Origin: a virus
DNA length: 54,316 bases
Reading direction: 5' to 3' (one strand)
IMG/VR virus record: IMGVR_UViG_3300029258_005835
Location: 1 to 54,316 of that record
Part shown: piece by piece, positions 6,449 to 14,499 of the stretch
Layout: each line of letters opens with the position of its first letter
Numbering within the stretch: the stretch's first letter is position 1
Notes under the pieces: generated by a model
Seen by the model: only the letters and a program-made list of their open reading frames with translations
What the model was told of the DNA's origin: nothing
Database searches by the model: none
Translations under genes and position numbers: made by a program

Positions 6449-8034
6449 CGGTGACAACAGAACGACCATCCCCTGCCCAGCTCCTCGGCCTGAGCAGCGG
6501 GTTCGACAGCTTCTACCCGGGGCAGTACGAACTCCTCGAGGAGTCACTGAGCTGGTACGACTCTCCGTCCCGCTTCCTTGGTGTGGCAGCCGCGACGGGA
6601 TCAGGAAAGTCTCTGTCGAGTATCTTGCTGGCCAAACTGTCCGGTGCCCGCACGGTCATCGTCACTGCTACAAAGGGACTCCAAATGCAATATATGCGGG
6701 ATTGCGCTCAACTCGGCGGCGTCCTCGTGAAGGGGCAGAACAATTTTCCCTGCGCCCTCGTCCGCGGCCTCCGCGCCGACGAAGGGCCATGTCACGACGG
6801 AGTCCCCTGTCCGGTTCGGGATCAGTGCCTCTACCGCATCCAGCTCCGAAAGGCACTGGCCTCGCAACTCGTCGTGACCAACTACGCCTACTGGCTCGCG
6901 CAGTCTAATTTCTCAACCGGCCTTGGCGAGGTGGGTCTGCTCATCTTGGACGAAGCCCACCAGGCTTTTGCGGCGATGGAGAACCATCTCACCGTATACC
7001 TCGCACGGCTCGACCTCCAGCCTATCGGCTTGTCCTTCCCCAGCGCCGAGCAGTGGTCCGCATGGCGGACGTGGGCTGGGGCCGCAGTCCCCGTCGCGGA
7101 AGAGCACTTGGCCTCTGTGGAGTGCGATGTACGGCAGTACCGCACCACGGAGCAATCCGTGCCGGGGCACGTCTCTCGAACCTACCGGAGCGCCAAAGCC
7201 ACGCTGGCGAAGCTGCAACGGCTCACGGCGGTCACGGAGGACTGGGTGATCCAGCGGACCGACCGCGGGTATCGGTTCGTACCCAAGTGGGTCTCCGCAT
7301 ACACGCAGCAGCTCTTGCACGACGTGCCCAAGGTGATGTTGATGTCTGCCATCCTGTCGCACCGATCTGCTGACTATCTGGGAATCCCGAGCGACGGGCA
7401 GCGGTCGTGGGTGGAGATGGACTCTTATTTCCCGGCGGCCAACACCCCGATCTGGCACGTCCCGACTGCGCGGATCAACTACCGTACCGATGACTACGGG
7501 GCGGTGATCTGGTCGTCGCGTATCGACCAGATCATCCAGCGGCGGCTCGACCGCAAGGGCATCATATTCACGGTGAGCTACGACCGGGCCAAGCTGCTCC
7601 TGTCCCGCTCACGGTTCAAGAACATCATGTTCGCGCACAGCAAAGGGGATGTGGTGGAGGTCGTGGAGGCGTTCAAGGCTGCGTCTCCTCCCGCCGTGCT
7701 GGTATCCCCGACCGTCACGACCGGCTGGGACTTTCCTATGGGCGATGGGCCACCGCAGTATATTGTGATTGGGAAGCTCCCCTACCCCGATACTCGAGAC
7801 CCCGTAACCAAGGCGCGACATGACGACGACAAGGAGTGGTCGAGCTACCTCGCCATGGAGACCCTTGTCCAGTCCGCTGGTCGGGCGAGTCGCTCGGAGG
7901 CGGACAAGAGCGAGATTCTAGTCGTGGATGACAATTGGCTCTGGTTCTATCCGAAGCACAAGCTCTTCGCGCCGGAGTGGTTCCGGCGACGGGTGTGTGG
8001 GAGCTTGAAGAGGGTTCCCGATCCGCTCCTCTAG
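6442..8034 (+). CDS. DinG/XPD-type Fe-S superfamily 2 helicase, 530 aa
   Basis: ATP-dependent 5'-to-3' DNA helicase, probably used in replication or repair of the element. Walker A AAATGSGKS at about residues 50-57, DEAH box (LILDEAHQAF) at about 170-173, and motif VI QSAGRASRSE near residue 490. Between motifs I and II four cysteines (C104, C117, C123, C129) have the spacing of the [4Fe-4S] pocket that defines XPD, FANCJ and DinG helicases. The AUG follows GAGGAGGGAACCGTCCG. At 530 aa it is shorter than cellular DinG. It heads the replication and recombination gene train. Confidence 0.88.
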   Translation: MVTVTTERPSPAQLLGLSSGFDSFYPGQYELLEESLSWYDSPSRFLGVAAATGSGKSLSSILLAKLSGARTVIVTATKGLQMQYMRDCAQLGGVLVKGQNNFPCALVRGLRADEGPCHDGVPCPVRDQCLYRIQLRKALASQLVVTNYAYWLAQSNFSTGLGEVGLLILDEAHQAFAAMENHLTVYLARLDLQPIGLSFPSAEQWSAWRTWAGAAVPVAEEHLASVECDVRQYRTTEQSVPGHVSRTYRSAKATLAKLQRLTAVTEDWVIQRTDRGYRFVPKWVSAYTQQLLHDVPKVMLMSAILSHRSADYLGIPSDGQRSWVEMDSYFPAANTPIWHVPTARINYRTDDYGAVIWSSRIDQIIQRRLDRKGIIFTVSYDRAKLLLSRSRFKNIMFAHSKGDVVEVVEAFKAASPPAVLVSPTVTTGWDFPMGDGPPQYIVIGKLPYPDTRDPVTKARHDDDKEWSSYLAMETLVQSAGRASRSEADKSEILVVDDNWLWFYPKHKLFAPEWFRRRVCGSLKRVPDPLL

Positions 8035-8038
8035 GGGC

Positions 8039-8068
8039 TTGACAGCAGCCCCAGTTTGGTGATATAAT
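8039..8068 (+). promoter_or_regulatory. Perfect sigma-70 promoter
   Basis: TTGACA at 8039-8044, 18-nt spacer, TATAAT at 8063-8068, just after the helicase stop. It drives the operon from 8168 onward. Both hexamers match the bacterial consensus exactly. Confidence 0.85.
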
Positions 8069-8167
8069 CATGAGCACCTCGGTAGACTCGTCTACCACGA
8101 CGGATTGGAGTGACAGGACTATCGTGAGCAGAGTGGACAGAAGGGAATAGCGAAGGGGGGACGAGCG

Positions 8168-8587
8168 GTGATAGCACGCAGGGACGGTAAGCTAGTGGTA
8201 TTGCTCATTTGGGCAGTCATGGGCACGGTGATAGCCGCTGTGTTGGGTGTGGTGCTGGCTTCCACGCCTCCCGTAGTGCCGACCGTGTATATTGAGGAGA
8301 TCGACGACTGGTGGGATGGCATGACGCGCTATACCCAGTTCTGTACCCGCGACGGGGAGGATGTGGAGATAGAGCGGATGCAGTTCGAGTGGCGGCGTGC
8401 TCTCACCGTACCAGCCGCGTTGGTTGACGCTATTTTCACCGACTCGTTAGGGTGTGAAATCTTGGCAGTGTGTGATGCTTACCAAGTAGGGAATGTTACG
8501 CTTTTGAGGAATCACCACCCGATGCTCGATGACTGGTGGACAGTAGTCGTAGGTGCCAGTAACTACAGGGTGGATGATAGTGGATGA
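8168..8587 (+). CDS. Membrane-anchored protein, 139 aa
   Basis: GTG start after GAAGGGGGGACGAGCG. One N-terminal transmembrane or uncleaved signal segment (LVVLLIWAVMGTVIAAVLGV, about residues 8-30) is followed by an extracytoplasmic domain rich in Asp, Glu and Trp. No homolog recognised. It is the first gene downstream of the consensus promoter, so it is probably well expressed. Placement suggests a membrane protein made early; function unknown. Confidence 0.7.
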   Translation: MIARRDGKLVVLLIWAVMGTVIAAVLGVVLASTPPVVPTVYIEEIDDWWDGMTRYTQFCTRDGEDVEIERMQFEWRRALTVPAALVDAIFTDSLGCEILAVCDAYQVGNVTLLRNHHPMLDDWWTVVVGASNYRVDDSG

Positions 8588-8797
8588 TAGTTGCTTCAAG
8601 CTTCACGTCGATCTTGGTGTAGGGAATACGACTATTTGGCTCAGGGTGTCCCAAGACTAGGCAAGTGTAAGGTGGAAGGAGGTGGTCTGTAGGGGTGAAG
8701 TAGAGAACAACATCGTAGACCCGCAGAGGTCGAGGAGGTGGGGGGTGTGTCGAGCAGAGGCGCGGAGAAGCGCGGACAGCACCGGAAGGAGGTGGCG

Positions 8798-8986
8798 GTG
8801 ACAGAGTACCACGTCAGTCTGGCTCTCGACGACGAGCAGAAGAAGCAGCTTCGGCAGCTTGCTCTGGCAAGCGACAAGTCGGTACGAGGGCTAATCACAG
8901 ACCTAGTGGTCGAGGCCATAGATCAAGCCGCCCAGGCGGGGCAAATACCACAGAGGAAGAGGAAAACCAAGAAGGAGGGAAACTAG
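8798..8986 (+). CDS. Ribbon-helix-helix DNA-binding protein, 62 aa
   Basis: GTG 8798 is chosen over an upstream ATG (8738) because AAGGAGG lies 6 nt before it and the conserved domain starts here. The order is a short beta strand (EYHVSLALDDEQKKQLRQLA), a turn with SDKSVRGLI, a second helix ending VVEAIDQAA, then a Lys/Arg tail. This is the MetJ/Arc/CopG layout typical of plasmid and phage regulators or partition proteins. It is likely a transcription regulator of the following replication genes. Confidence 0.72.
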   Translation: MTEYHVSLALDDEQKKQLRQLALASDKSVRGLITDLVVEAIDQAAQAGQIPQRKRKTKKEGN

Positions 8987-8989
8987 ATC

Positions 8990-9742
8990 ATGGGTGGAGT
9001 AAGTATCAGACCCTCGGATTTCGTCGAGGGAGGAGTGGTCCCAGTCGATCGGAACCTGATCTGGGAAGAGTGCCGCTTCGAGTTGTTCGAGTACAAGAAG
9101 AAGGACGGGACGGTCGTGGCCACCACGACTGCGGCGCGGATCAGCTACAAGGACGATGAGGGGCGGGACTACGTGCAGCAGTACAGCGCGTCCGACCCCG
9201 AGCGGTTCCTGCCGTCCGACGACGGGAAGACTCTCGTCCCGCAGGGTGACGCGACGACGCTGAACCTGTCGTGCAACTTCTACCTGCTCCTGAACTCGCT
9301 GGTTAGCGCGGGGTTCCCCGAGGACAAGCTGACCGACGACATCTCGGTGTTGGACGGGTTGTACACCCACAACATCGGCGTGCCGGAACCCAAGCGTGCG
9401 GGGCTGGCGAGGGTGGCAGCAGAGGGCGCGCGCGAGCGCATCCTGTCCGTCCCCGACCAGATTCTGAAGCTCCCGTGGGAGGGAAAGAAGGGCGCCAAGC
9501 CAGCCGCGAAGGCCAAGTCAGCCGCGGCAGAGGGCAACGGTGAGGACGCCACGGCGGCTGCGGTGGCTATCGCTGCGGCCCTGCTCGAGGGAAGCGACTC
9601 CGTGACGCTACAGCAGGTGGCGGCGCAGGCCATCAGGGACAAGAAGCAACCGGCAGCGCAGATCGTGTTCAAAGACGAGTTCCAGGTGGCGCTGATCGAG
9701 GCCGGTATGGTTCTCGAGGACAAGGAGATAACCAAGGCGTAG
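8990..9742 (+). CDS. Phage replication-module protein, possible ssDNA-binding function, 250 aa
   Basis: The N-terminal 160 residues form a beta-rich domain (FVEGGVVPVDRNLIWEECRF, then YSASDPERFLPSDDGKTLVP and AGFPEDKLTDDISVLDGL). I recall this type from phage gene clusters next to RecA-like ATPases and Cas4-type nucleases. The C-terminal part is an Ala/Lys linker followed by a small helical domain. Position and fold fit a single-stranded DNA-binding or annealing accessory protein. That role is inferred from context, and no SSB signature is visible. It starts 4 nt after the RHH gene. Confidence 0.65.
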   Translation: MGGVSIRPSDFVEGGVVPVDRNLIWEECRFELFEYKKKDGTVVATTTAARISYKDDEGRDYVQQYSASDPERFLPSDDGKTLVPQGDATTLNLSCNFYLLLNSLVSAGFPEDKLTDDISVLDGLYTHNIGVPEPKRAGLARVAAEGARERILSVPDQILKLPWEGKKGAKPAAKAKSAAAEGNGEDATAAAVAIAAALLEGSDSVTLQQVAAQAIRDKKQPAAQIVFKDEFQVALIEAGMVLEDKEITKA

Positions 9743-9796
9743 GCTGCCCGATCATAGGGCAACGCTAGGCAAAGGAGAGCAGCCTGCAATGAGCGC

Positions 9797-9876
9797 GGGG
9801 TCGCCGACCGAATGGTGAGTGAGAGCGGGGAGTGATGTGAGATGTCGGCGAGAGGGGTCTGGAGGTCGGCGACCCC
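9797..9876. repeat. 13-bp perfect inverted repeat
   Basis: GGGGTCGCCGACC (9797-9809) and its exact complement GGTCGGCGACCCC (9864-9876), separated by 54 nt, lie in the 145-nt gap before the next gene. No U-tract follows, so it is not a standard terminator. It could be an operator pair or a folded leader. Confidence 0.55.
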
Positions 9877-9902
9877 ATGCAGCGTAGATGGGAGCAACGG
9901 TG

Positions 9903-10436
9903 ATGACGATAGGGGCGAGGATGAAAGAGGTGCTCAGAGAAGCCGTGAGGACGGAGAGGCGTCTGTTGCTGTTCGCTGTTGTGATGGCTGTCTGTGTGGG
10001 AGTTGGGGTGTGGTGGCACAACTACTACCCTCTGACAGATAAGTACACAGGGCAGTTGCATTTTTCTGAGGAGTCTGCTTGCGGAGAGTATGTATCATCT
10101 GTCGTGTTGGACGAGAACTTGGATGTTGAGCGCCTTGATGTAGAGCGCCTTATCGTTGCTGGTGAAGGTGGTGGTTTCATCGTGCTCGCTGCTGTTTGTA
10201 CGGATGAGGGAGCTGCGTATATGGGTTCTCGGTATGGGTTGAGTCCCTATGAGATTACGGCGGGGATACGAAGTGGGCTTATTCTTGCGTCGGTATTCGC
10301 TTCGCTCGTCGGGTTCGCTATTGTGTTTATGTGGGTGGAAGATAGAGTGAGCCAACGTAAGCAGCGGGGTAGCGAGGGCGAGATGAAGTTGGCGCTGGGT
10401 GATATAAGCAGACAGGTGCGTGATGAGCGACGGTAG
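9903..10436 (+). CDS. Two-TM membrane protein, 177 aa
   Basis: ATG 9903 is preferred because GGGAG lies 8 nt before it; the frame is open to ATG 9888. Transmembrane segments lie near residues 22-40 (LLLFAVVMAVCVGVGVWW) and 125-147 (LILASVFASLVGFAIVFMWV), flanking an exposed domain of about 85 residues containing two Cys (CGEYV, AVCTDEG). The termini are charged and cytoplasmic by the positive-inside rule. Codons are AT-richer than neighbours. Function unknown. Confidence 0.65.
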   Translation: MTIGARMKEVLREAVRTERRLLLFAVVMAVCVGVGVWWHNYYPLTDKYTGQLHFSEESACGEYVSSVVLDENLDVERLDVERLIVAGEGGGFIVLAAVCTDEGAAYMGSRYGLSPYEITAGIRSGLILASVFASLVGFAIVFMWVEDRVSQRKQRGSEGEMKLALGDISRQVRDERR

Positions 10437-10608
10437 TCAGCATCAGGTCGCAGAGCCGGAGCGGGAGCTGACCGCGTACGAGCGGTTCTATATCAACCAG
10501 CTTGCGGAGCTGGTCCTTCTGAGCGTTATCATCGACAGTGTAGACGAGTGCCTTACGGGAGCTGGTCTCGCCGACTTCCGCATTGTGCCTTCGAGAGGGG
10601 AGCGCTAA
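10423..10608 (+). CDS. Small unknown protein, 61 aa
   Basis: ATG 10423 lies inside the end of the preceding gene (14-nt overlap). Acidic N-terminus, then an amphipathic to hydrophobic helix (ERFYINQLAELVLLSVIIDS). There is no membrane-length segment with certainty and no known domain. It lies in the operon just before the nuclease gene. Confidence 0.5.
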   Translation: MSDGSQHQVAEPERELTAYERFYINQLAELVLLSVIIDSVDECLTGAGLADFRIVPSRGER

Positions 10609-10609
10609 C

Positions 10610-11239
10610 GTGGAGATTCTGGTACAGGAGCCTATCGACCTCAGTCAGGTCGCCGACCTCGCCGCTGTCGGCATAGAACGCACCACACCGACGCCGCGGG
10701 ACGGCAGCAAGTGGCACGTCACCAGCCTCCTGCGCTCCGGCCACCGGATAGCGAAGGGCGACGTGGGGTACGAGGACAATCGCGCCTTCCCCGATGACAT
10801 CTTGGCGATCATGGCCCTTGGCCGGATATGGGAGACGACGGTTGACTGTTTCCTGACGGACTACGCCGACTGTCGGGGTGGTCTCTACGTGTCGGACGTA
10901 GAATCGGTCACGGACGGAATCATAGCCAGCCTGGACGGCCTCATGTGGCTTCCTGACATGGGCTGGATGGTAGCCGAGACCAAGCTGCGTTACACCTTGA
11001 ACGAGAACATACCGTCCGACCACATCCAGCAGGTTCGGGCGTATTGCCACTGTGCTGACACCAATCTGGTGTGCTACGTGAGTGGCCACATTTCAACGGC
11101 CCCGCCGACCGTGCGTGCCCGTCTGCGGATACTCCGGCTGACGCGGCAGAGCATCGAGGAGTGCTGGCAGGGGATCATCAATACGCGGGATTATCTGGTC
11201 GCGCAAGGGTGCGGCCCGAATGACGGGAGGGGAGAGTAA
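10610..11239 (+). CDS. Cas4/RecB-like PD-(D/E)xK nuclease, 209 aa
   Basis: GTG 10610 follows GAGGGGAG and is preferred to the upstream in-frame ATG at 10583. Nuclease core: SLDGLMW (D109), MVAETKLRYT (E123, K125) and, after a helix, HIQQVRAYC matching the Q-x3-Y motif of RecB-family nucleases. Cys residues follow (CHCADTNLVC), though the four-Cys Fe-S arrangement of true Cas4 is not evident. Such phage nucleases act with RecA/Sak4-type ATPases and annealing proteins in replication-linked recombination; those genes are within 2 kb. No CRISPR array is present. Confidence 0.75.
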   Translation: MEILVQEPIDLSQVADLAAVGIERTTPTPRDGSKWHVTSLLRSGHRIAKGDVGYEDNRAFPDDILAIMALGRIWETTVDCFLTDYADCRGGLYVSDVESVTDGIIASLDGLMWLPDMGWMVAETKLRYTLNENIPSDHIQQVRAYCHCADTNLVCYVSGHISTAPPTVRARLRILRLTRQSIEECWQGIINTRDYLVAQGCGPNDGRGE

Positions 11240-11240
11240 G

Positions 11241-11420
11241 GTGAGCGTGGGGGCGGACGTAAGTTATCACATTCGACACAAGCTCGATTGGAACGTGCAG
11301 GAGGATGAATTGCGCTTGCTCAACCGTCGGTTTGTTGAACTGGCAGACGATATGGGTCTCTGCGTTTCCGTTGCTGAAGCGAAACTGGTAGGCGACGTCA
11401 AGCTGGATACCTCACCGTAG
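11241..11420 (+). CDS. Small unknown protein, 59 aa
   Basis: GTG 11241 follows GGGAGGGGAG, immediately after the nuclease stop. Predicted helical in the middle (QEDELRLLNRRFVELADDMG). No recognised motif. Confidence 0.55.
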   Translation: MSVGADVSYHIRHKLDWNVQEDELRLLNRRFVELADDMGLCVSVAEAKLVGDVKLDTSP

Positions 11421-11447
11421 AACGAACTGGGAGAAGGGGGACTGCTC

Positions 11448-11633
11448 ATGGAAAACATAGTGCGCGCCATAGGCGAAGGGTTGGACACCATCTTTGCGAC
11501 CAACGCCAAGAGAGTCGATCTTGAGGTCGCAGACTGGTGTGGAAAGGACGGCGAGAGGATGGACTCTCCGGCACAGATCAGTGTGTATTGGGCAGGTCCC
11601 GTCGCTCGGGTAGGCGTGAAGGGGCTTCGGTGA
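11448..11633 (+). CDS. Small unknown protein, 61 aa
   Basis: ATG 11448 preceded by GAGAAGGGGGACTGCTC. An amphipathic N-terminal helix (ENIVRAIGEGLDTIFATNAK) is followed by a beta-like C-terminal half. It is in the same operon as its neighbours. No family recognised. Confidence 0.55.
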   Translation: MENIVRAIGEGLDTIFATNAKRVDLEVADWCGKDGERMDSPAQISVYWAGPVARVGVKGLR

Positions 11634-11652
11634 GGAAGGGAGAAAGTAACCG

Positions 11653-12144
11653 ATGACGACGATCGAAGAGGTCAAGAGAGAAGCGCATACTCGGTACAGG
11701 AAGTCGCCCGACGGCAAGCTGTGGTATCGGTTGTGTTTTGCCAGCATGATCGTGTGGGCTGTGTTCGTGATGGCGGTAGCCGTCGCTATGCTCGCAGCCT
11801 ATACGTACGAGGGAGACTACCAGTACGTCGGGGTGGATGGCTCTGGACCTGTCGTAGAGGTGGTCGTGAGCGAAGTCCCACATGGCAAGCTGGTTGTGAA
11901 TGGTGTGAACATTCGGCCTGACTTGGAGATGACGACTCCGGGGCCACGTGTGCCGCGAGGCTTGGTAGTGGGTGAGGCTATCGTCGTCGGGTTGGCTACT
12001 ATCGGCTTGTGGTTTGCTCCGAATGTGATCGACGAGCGCAAGCGCAGACGGTGCACCGACGAGCTGATAGCCGAGTGGGCACGGAACGGCAACGTGATCC
12101 CACCGATAGGGGAAGGCGAAGACGGAGGGGAGAGCAACCAATGA
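11653..12144 (+). CDS. Two-TM membrane protein, 163 aa
   Basis: First TM at about residues 27-50 (MIVWAVFVMAVAVAMLAAY), a 55-residue extracytoplasmic loop, and a second TM at about 105-123 (GLVVGEAIVVGLATIGLWFA), then a basic and acidic cytoplasmic tail. The layout resembles the two-TM protein at 9903, so the two could be paralogous envelope proteins. The stop overlaps the next start by ATGA. Function unknown. Confidence 0.65.
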   Translation: MTTIEEVKREAHTRYRKSPDGKLWYRLCFASMIVWAVFVMAVAVAMLAAYTYEGDYQYVGVDGSGPVVEVVVSEVPHGKLVVNGVNIRPDLEMTTPGPRVPRGLVVGEAIVVGLATIGLWFAPNVIDERKRRRCTDELIAEWARNGNVIPPIGEGEDGGESNQ

Positions 12145-12374
12145 CAGATGAGCAAGTCGAGATGTTGCTCGATGAGATCAGGAGGCTCTACCAAGAGAAG
12201 TTGGAAAACCTGTTCGGTGAGTTGACGATGCTTTCCAATGAGCCGCAGACGCACCTCTTCAGGAAAACAACGTACAAGGTGGAACTGACCTTTTCGGAGT
12301 GGGCGGCGATGCGAGATAGATATCTAAGCAACGAGAGCGACAAACCGAAGGGGAAGAAGGGGAGGGGAGAATAA
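12141..12374 (+). CDS. Small coiled-coil protein, 77 aa
   Basis: ATG 12141 overlaps the preceding stop and follows GGGGAGAGCAACC. Residues 3-30 (EQVEMLLDEIRRLYQEKLEN) form a heptad-like helix and the tail is Lys/Gly-rich. It lies 3 nt before the RecA-like ATPase and may be its partner, but there is no direct evidence. Confidence 0.55.
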   Translation: MTDEQVEMLLDEIRRLYQEKLENLFGELTMLSNEPQTHLFRKTTYKVELTFSEWAAMRDRYLSNESDKPKGKKGRGE

Positions 12375-12377
12375 CCA

Positions 12378-13292
12378 ATGACTACAACCAGAACAGCACC
12401 GAGTCAGGCAGTCAACCAGCCGGTTCCCCTGACAGCGCACGATCTATTGGCGACGGGCGTTGGCAGGGAGTTCCTGCTGATCGGGGGGAAGGACGGAGTA
12501 GGCAAGACCAGCGCCCTTGTGTCCATCGCAATGGTCGTCAACGGCAAGGTGGACGATCTGGAGGAGGGGTGTGTCAGATACATCGACCCCAGCGCCAAAG
12601 TCTACGTGCTGGACACGGAGCACAAGTACGCCTCCGTGTTCCGCCAGTTCGGGCGCAACACCCCCGAGAACGTGGTCTACTACTACTGCCAGAACATGGA
12701 GTCGTTCCTAGCAGCATTCGACCGCGTGATGCGGGACGTCCGCCCCGGGGACTGGGTGCACGTCGAGAGTGCGGCCCGTCTGTGGGAACACTCCCAGGAC
12801 TTGGCCTACCGCGAGGTGTCGGGCTTGTCCAAGGCCGAATACTTGGCGAGGCGGAGGGCTGAGAGAGCAGCGGACAAAAACAAAGCGACGAGTCCGATAC
12901 CGCAGCCGGACGACTTCTGGAAGATCGCTAAGAACGCACACGACGGGATGTTCCTGAGTGCGCTGGTAGCCAGAGATGATATCAACGTGGCTATGACTAC
13001 GATAATCGTCAAGCCGCCGCGGGACGCACCGAACCGCAAGGAGAACGTCGACCGCAAGGAAATCAGGCTAGAGTACGGCCTGGACGCGGGTCTGGGCGGC
13101 ACTCCTACCCTCCCGTACCAACCGGAGACTCTGGTGCTGTTGGATCGGGATCATGGGGTAGTGCGGGCGAAAGTACTGCGGGACAACAACTCGGCTCTGG
13201 ACGATGGCAGGGTGGACTTCGTGGTGGAGGACAAGAAGGACTTCGGTCCCGCGTGGATGCGGAACTGCCGCGTCCCTGAGGATGAGGAGTAG
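12378..13292 (+). CDS. RecA-like/Sak4-type ATPase, 304 aa
   Basis: P-loop ATPase with Walker A GGKDGVGKT at about residues 36-44 and a RecA-fold beta strand VYVLDTEHKY in place of the usual second acidic motif. The next core strand reads DWVHVESAARLW. Size and motifs match the phage Sak4 group, RecA-core recombinases without the N- and C-terminal RecA domains, which promote single-strand annealing with an SSB. It sits between the Cas4-like nuclease and the ERCC4 nuclease, completing a recombination cassette. A DnaB-like helicase role is less likely because the chain is short. Confidence 0.78.
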   Translation: MTTTRTAPSQAVNQPVPLTAHDLLATGVGREFLLIGGKDGVGKTSALVSIAMVVNGKVDDLEEGCVRYIDPSAKVYVLDTEHKYASVFRQFGRNTPENVVYYYCQNMESFLAAFDRVMRDVRPGDWVHVESAARLWEHSQDLAYREVSGLSKAEYLARRRAERAADKNKATSPIPQPDDFWKIAKNAHDGMFLSALVARDDINVAMTTIIVKPPRDAPNRKENVDRKEIRLEYGLDAGLGGTPTLPYQPETLVLLDRDHGVVRAKVLRDNNSALDDGRVDFVVEDKKDFGPAWMRNCRVPEDEE

Positions 13293-13297
13293 CCGTC

Positions 13298-13630
13298 GTG
13301 GCCCTCAGAATATCAAGCATCGTCCTCTACGGAGATTCTCAACCGGACTTCGACAGGTTGATTGCCAAGGGCTGGCAACACCCGTTCGGTCTACGGAGTG
13401 AAGTACTCGAACGCAGCTTGGGGAAGTCATTTGGCAACCTAAACTTCCAGATCGTCAGGCATGGTTTCACAAGCAGTCACCGAGCGGAGTACGAAACCTA
13501 CACCGAAATCTACGTCCATCGCGCGAGTGACGATGAGGACAAGCCTATCTTGAAGGGTCACGGCGAGTCGTTCACGACCGAGGAAATGCTCGCTGGTGTT
13601 CTGTGGTTGGAGAGCGAACTGAGTGAATGA
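13298..13630 (+). CDS. Unknown protein, 110 aa
   Basis: GTG start 5 nt after the ATPase stop. The stop overlaps the radical-SAM start by ATGA, so translation is coupled. Mixed alpha/beta composition (SSIVLYGDSQPDFDRLIAKG at the start), no Cys cluster and no known motif. The tight coupling may mean it works with the radical-SAM enzyme. Confidence 0.6.
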   Translation: MALRISSIVLYGDSQPDFDRLIAKGWQHPFGLRSEVLERSLGKSFGNLNFQIVRHGFTSSHRAEYETYTEIYVHRASDDEDKPILKGHGESFTTEEMLAGVLWLESELSE

Positions 13631-14496
13631 AGACATCTACGGTTCTACGTGAGGAGAACAAGTGGCCCAAGTCGTATTTGGAGTGGGCTGATGATGACGG
13701 TGTCCACTTATCCGTTGTATTCTCGTGGCTTTTAGGGGAAGCAATAGATAGGGCTGCTGAACTCATGGCAGAGGGTCGCGCGGTTGACCTCGGTGGGCCT
13801 GCTGCTGAGTACGCTGGTGTGGCCTACGGCAACGGTGTAGAGAACGCACTTCGTCTGCATAATCCCAATGCGTGTAAGACGTCAGTCGGGTGCGTAAATC
13901 ACTGTCCGTTCTGCATCGTTCCTGTGGTCGAAGGTGAACTACGGGAGTTGCCAACGTGGGAGCCAAAGCCGATAGTCTGCGACAACAATCTTCTTGCCTG
14001 TTCACGAGCGCACTTTGACAAGGTGATTGACTCCCTCAAAGGCGTGAAAGATGTGGATTTCAACCAAGGGCTAGACGCTCGTATTCTGACGAATCATCAC
14101 GCAGAACGGCTGCGGGAATTGGACTTGAGGTACATTCGTATCGCGTGGGATTCCATCGGGTATGAGTCGAAGTTCATGCAAGGATGGGATGTATTGCGTC
14201 GCGCGGGGTTCCCTCGATCAAAGATTGCGGTCTATGTGCTCATTGGGTTTCATGATACGCCGGAGGACGCGCTCTATCGCCTACAGATGGTGAGGCGGCT
14301 AGGTGGTTGGCCATTCCCTATGCGGTATCAACCGCTGGACGCAGTAAGCCGCAACTCCTACGCGGGAGATGGCTGGACGAATAGGGAACTGGTGCGGTAT
14401 TGCCACTATTGGTCGATGCTTCGTGTGACATCTAGGATTCCGTTCGCTGAGTTCCAGTATGGCGGGCAGTGCGGAGAGAGTGAGTTGCGGGAGTAG
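13627..14496 (+). CDS. Radical SAM enzyme, 289 aa
   Basis: Carries the radical-SAM cluster motif C89-x3-C93-x2-C96 (SVGCVNHCPFCIVPV), the [4Fe-4S] site that cleaves S-adenosylmethionine to start radical chemistry. Downstream barrel strands are visible (DVDFNQGLDARIL, LRYIRIAWDSIGY, IAVYVLIGFHDTPEDA). The last resembles the glycine-rich SAM-binding loop of MiaB/BchE-like members. The start overlaps the previous stop by ATGA. Substrate unknown: in a replication cassette, a modified nucleotide or tRNA base is plausible. No queuosine or deazaguanine partner gene is seen in this window. Confidence 0.82.
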   Translation: MKTSTVLREENKWPKSYLEWADDDGVHLSVVFSWLLGEAIDRAAELMAEGRAVDLGGPAAEYAGVAYGNGVENALRLHNPNACKTSVGCVNHCPFCIVPVVEGELRELPTWEPKPIVCDNNLLACSRAHFDKVIDSLKGVKDVDFNQGLDARILTNHHAERLRELDLRYIRIAWDSIGYESKFMQGWDVLRRAGFPRSKIAVYVLIGFHDTPEDALYRLQMVRRLGGWPFPMRYQPLDAVSRNSYAGDGWTNRELVRYCHYWSMLRVTSRIPFAEFQYGGQCGESELRE

Positions 14497-14499
14497 GGT

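Noticed and set aside
10610-11239. CRISPR adaptation gene (Cas4)
   Set aside because: No repeat-spacer array or other cas genes. The context is phage recombination.
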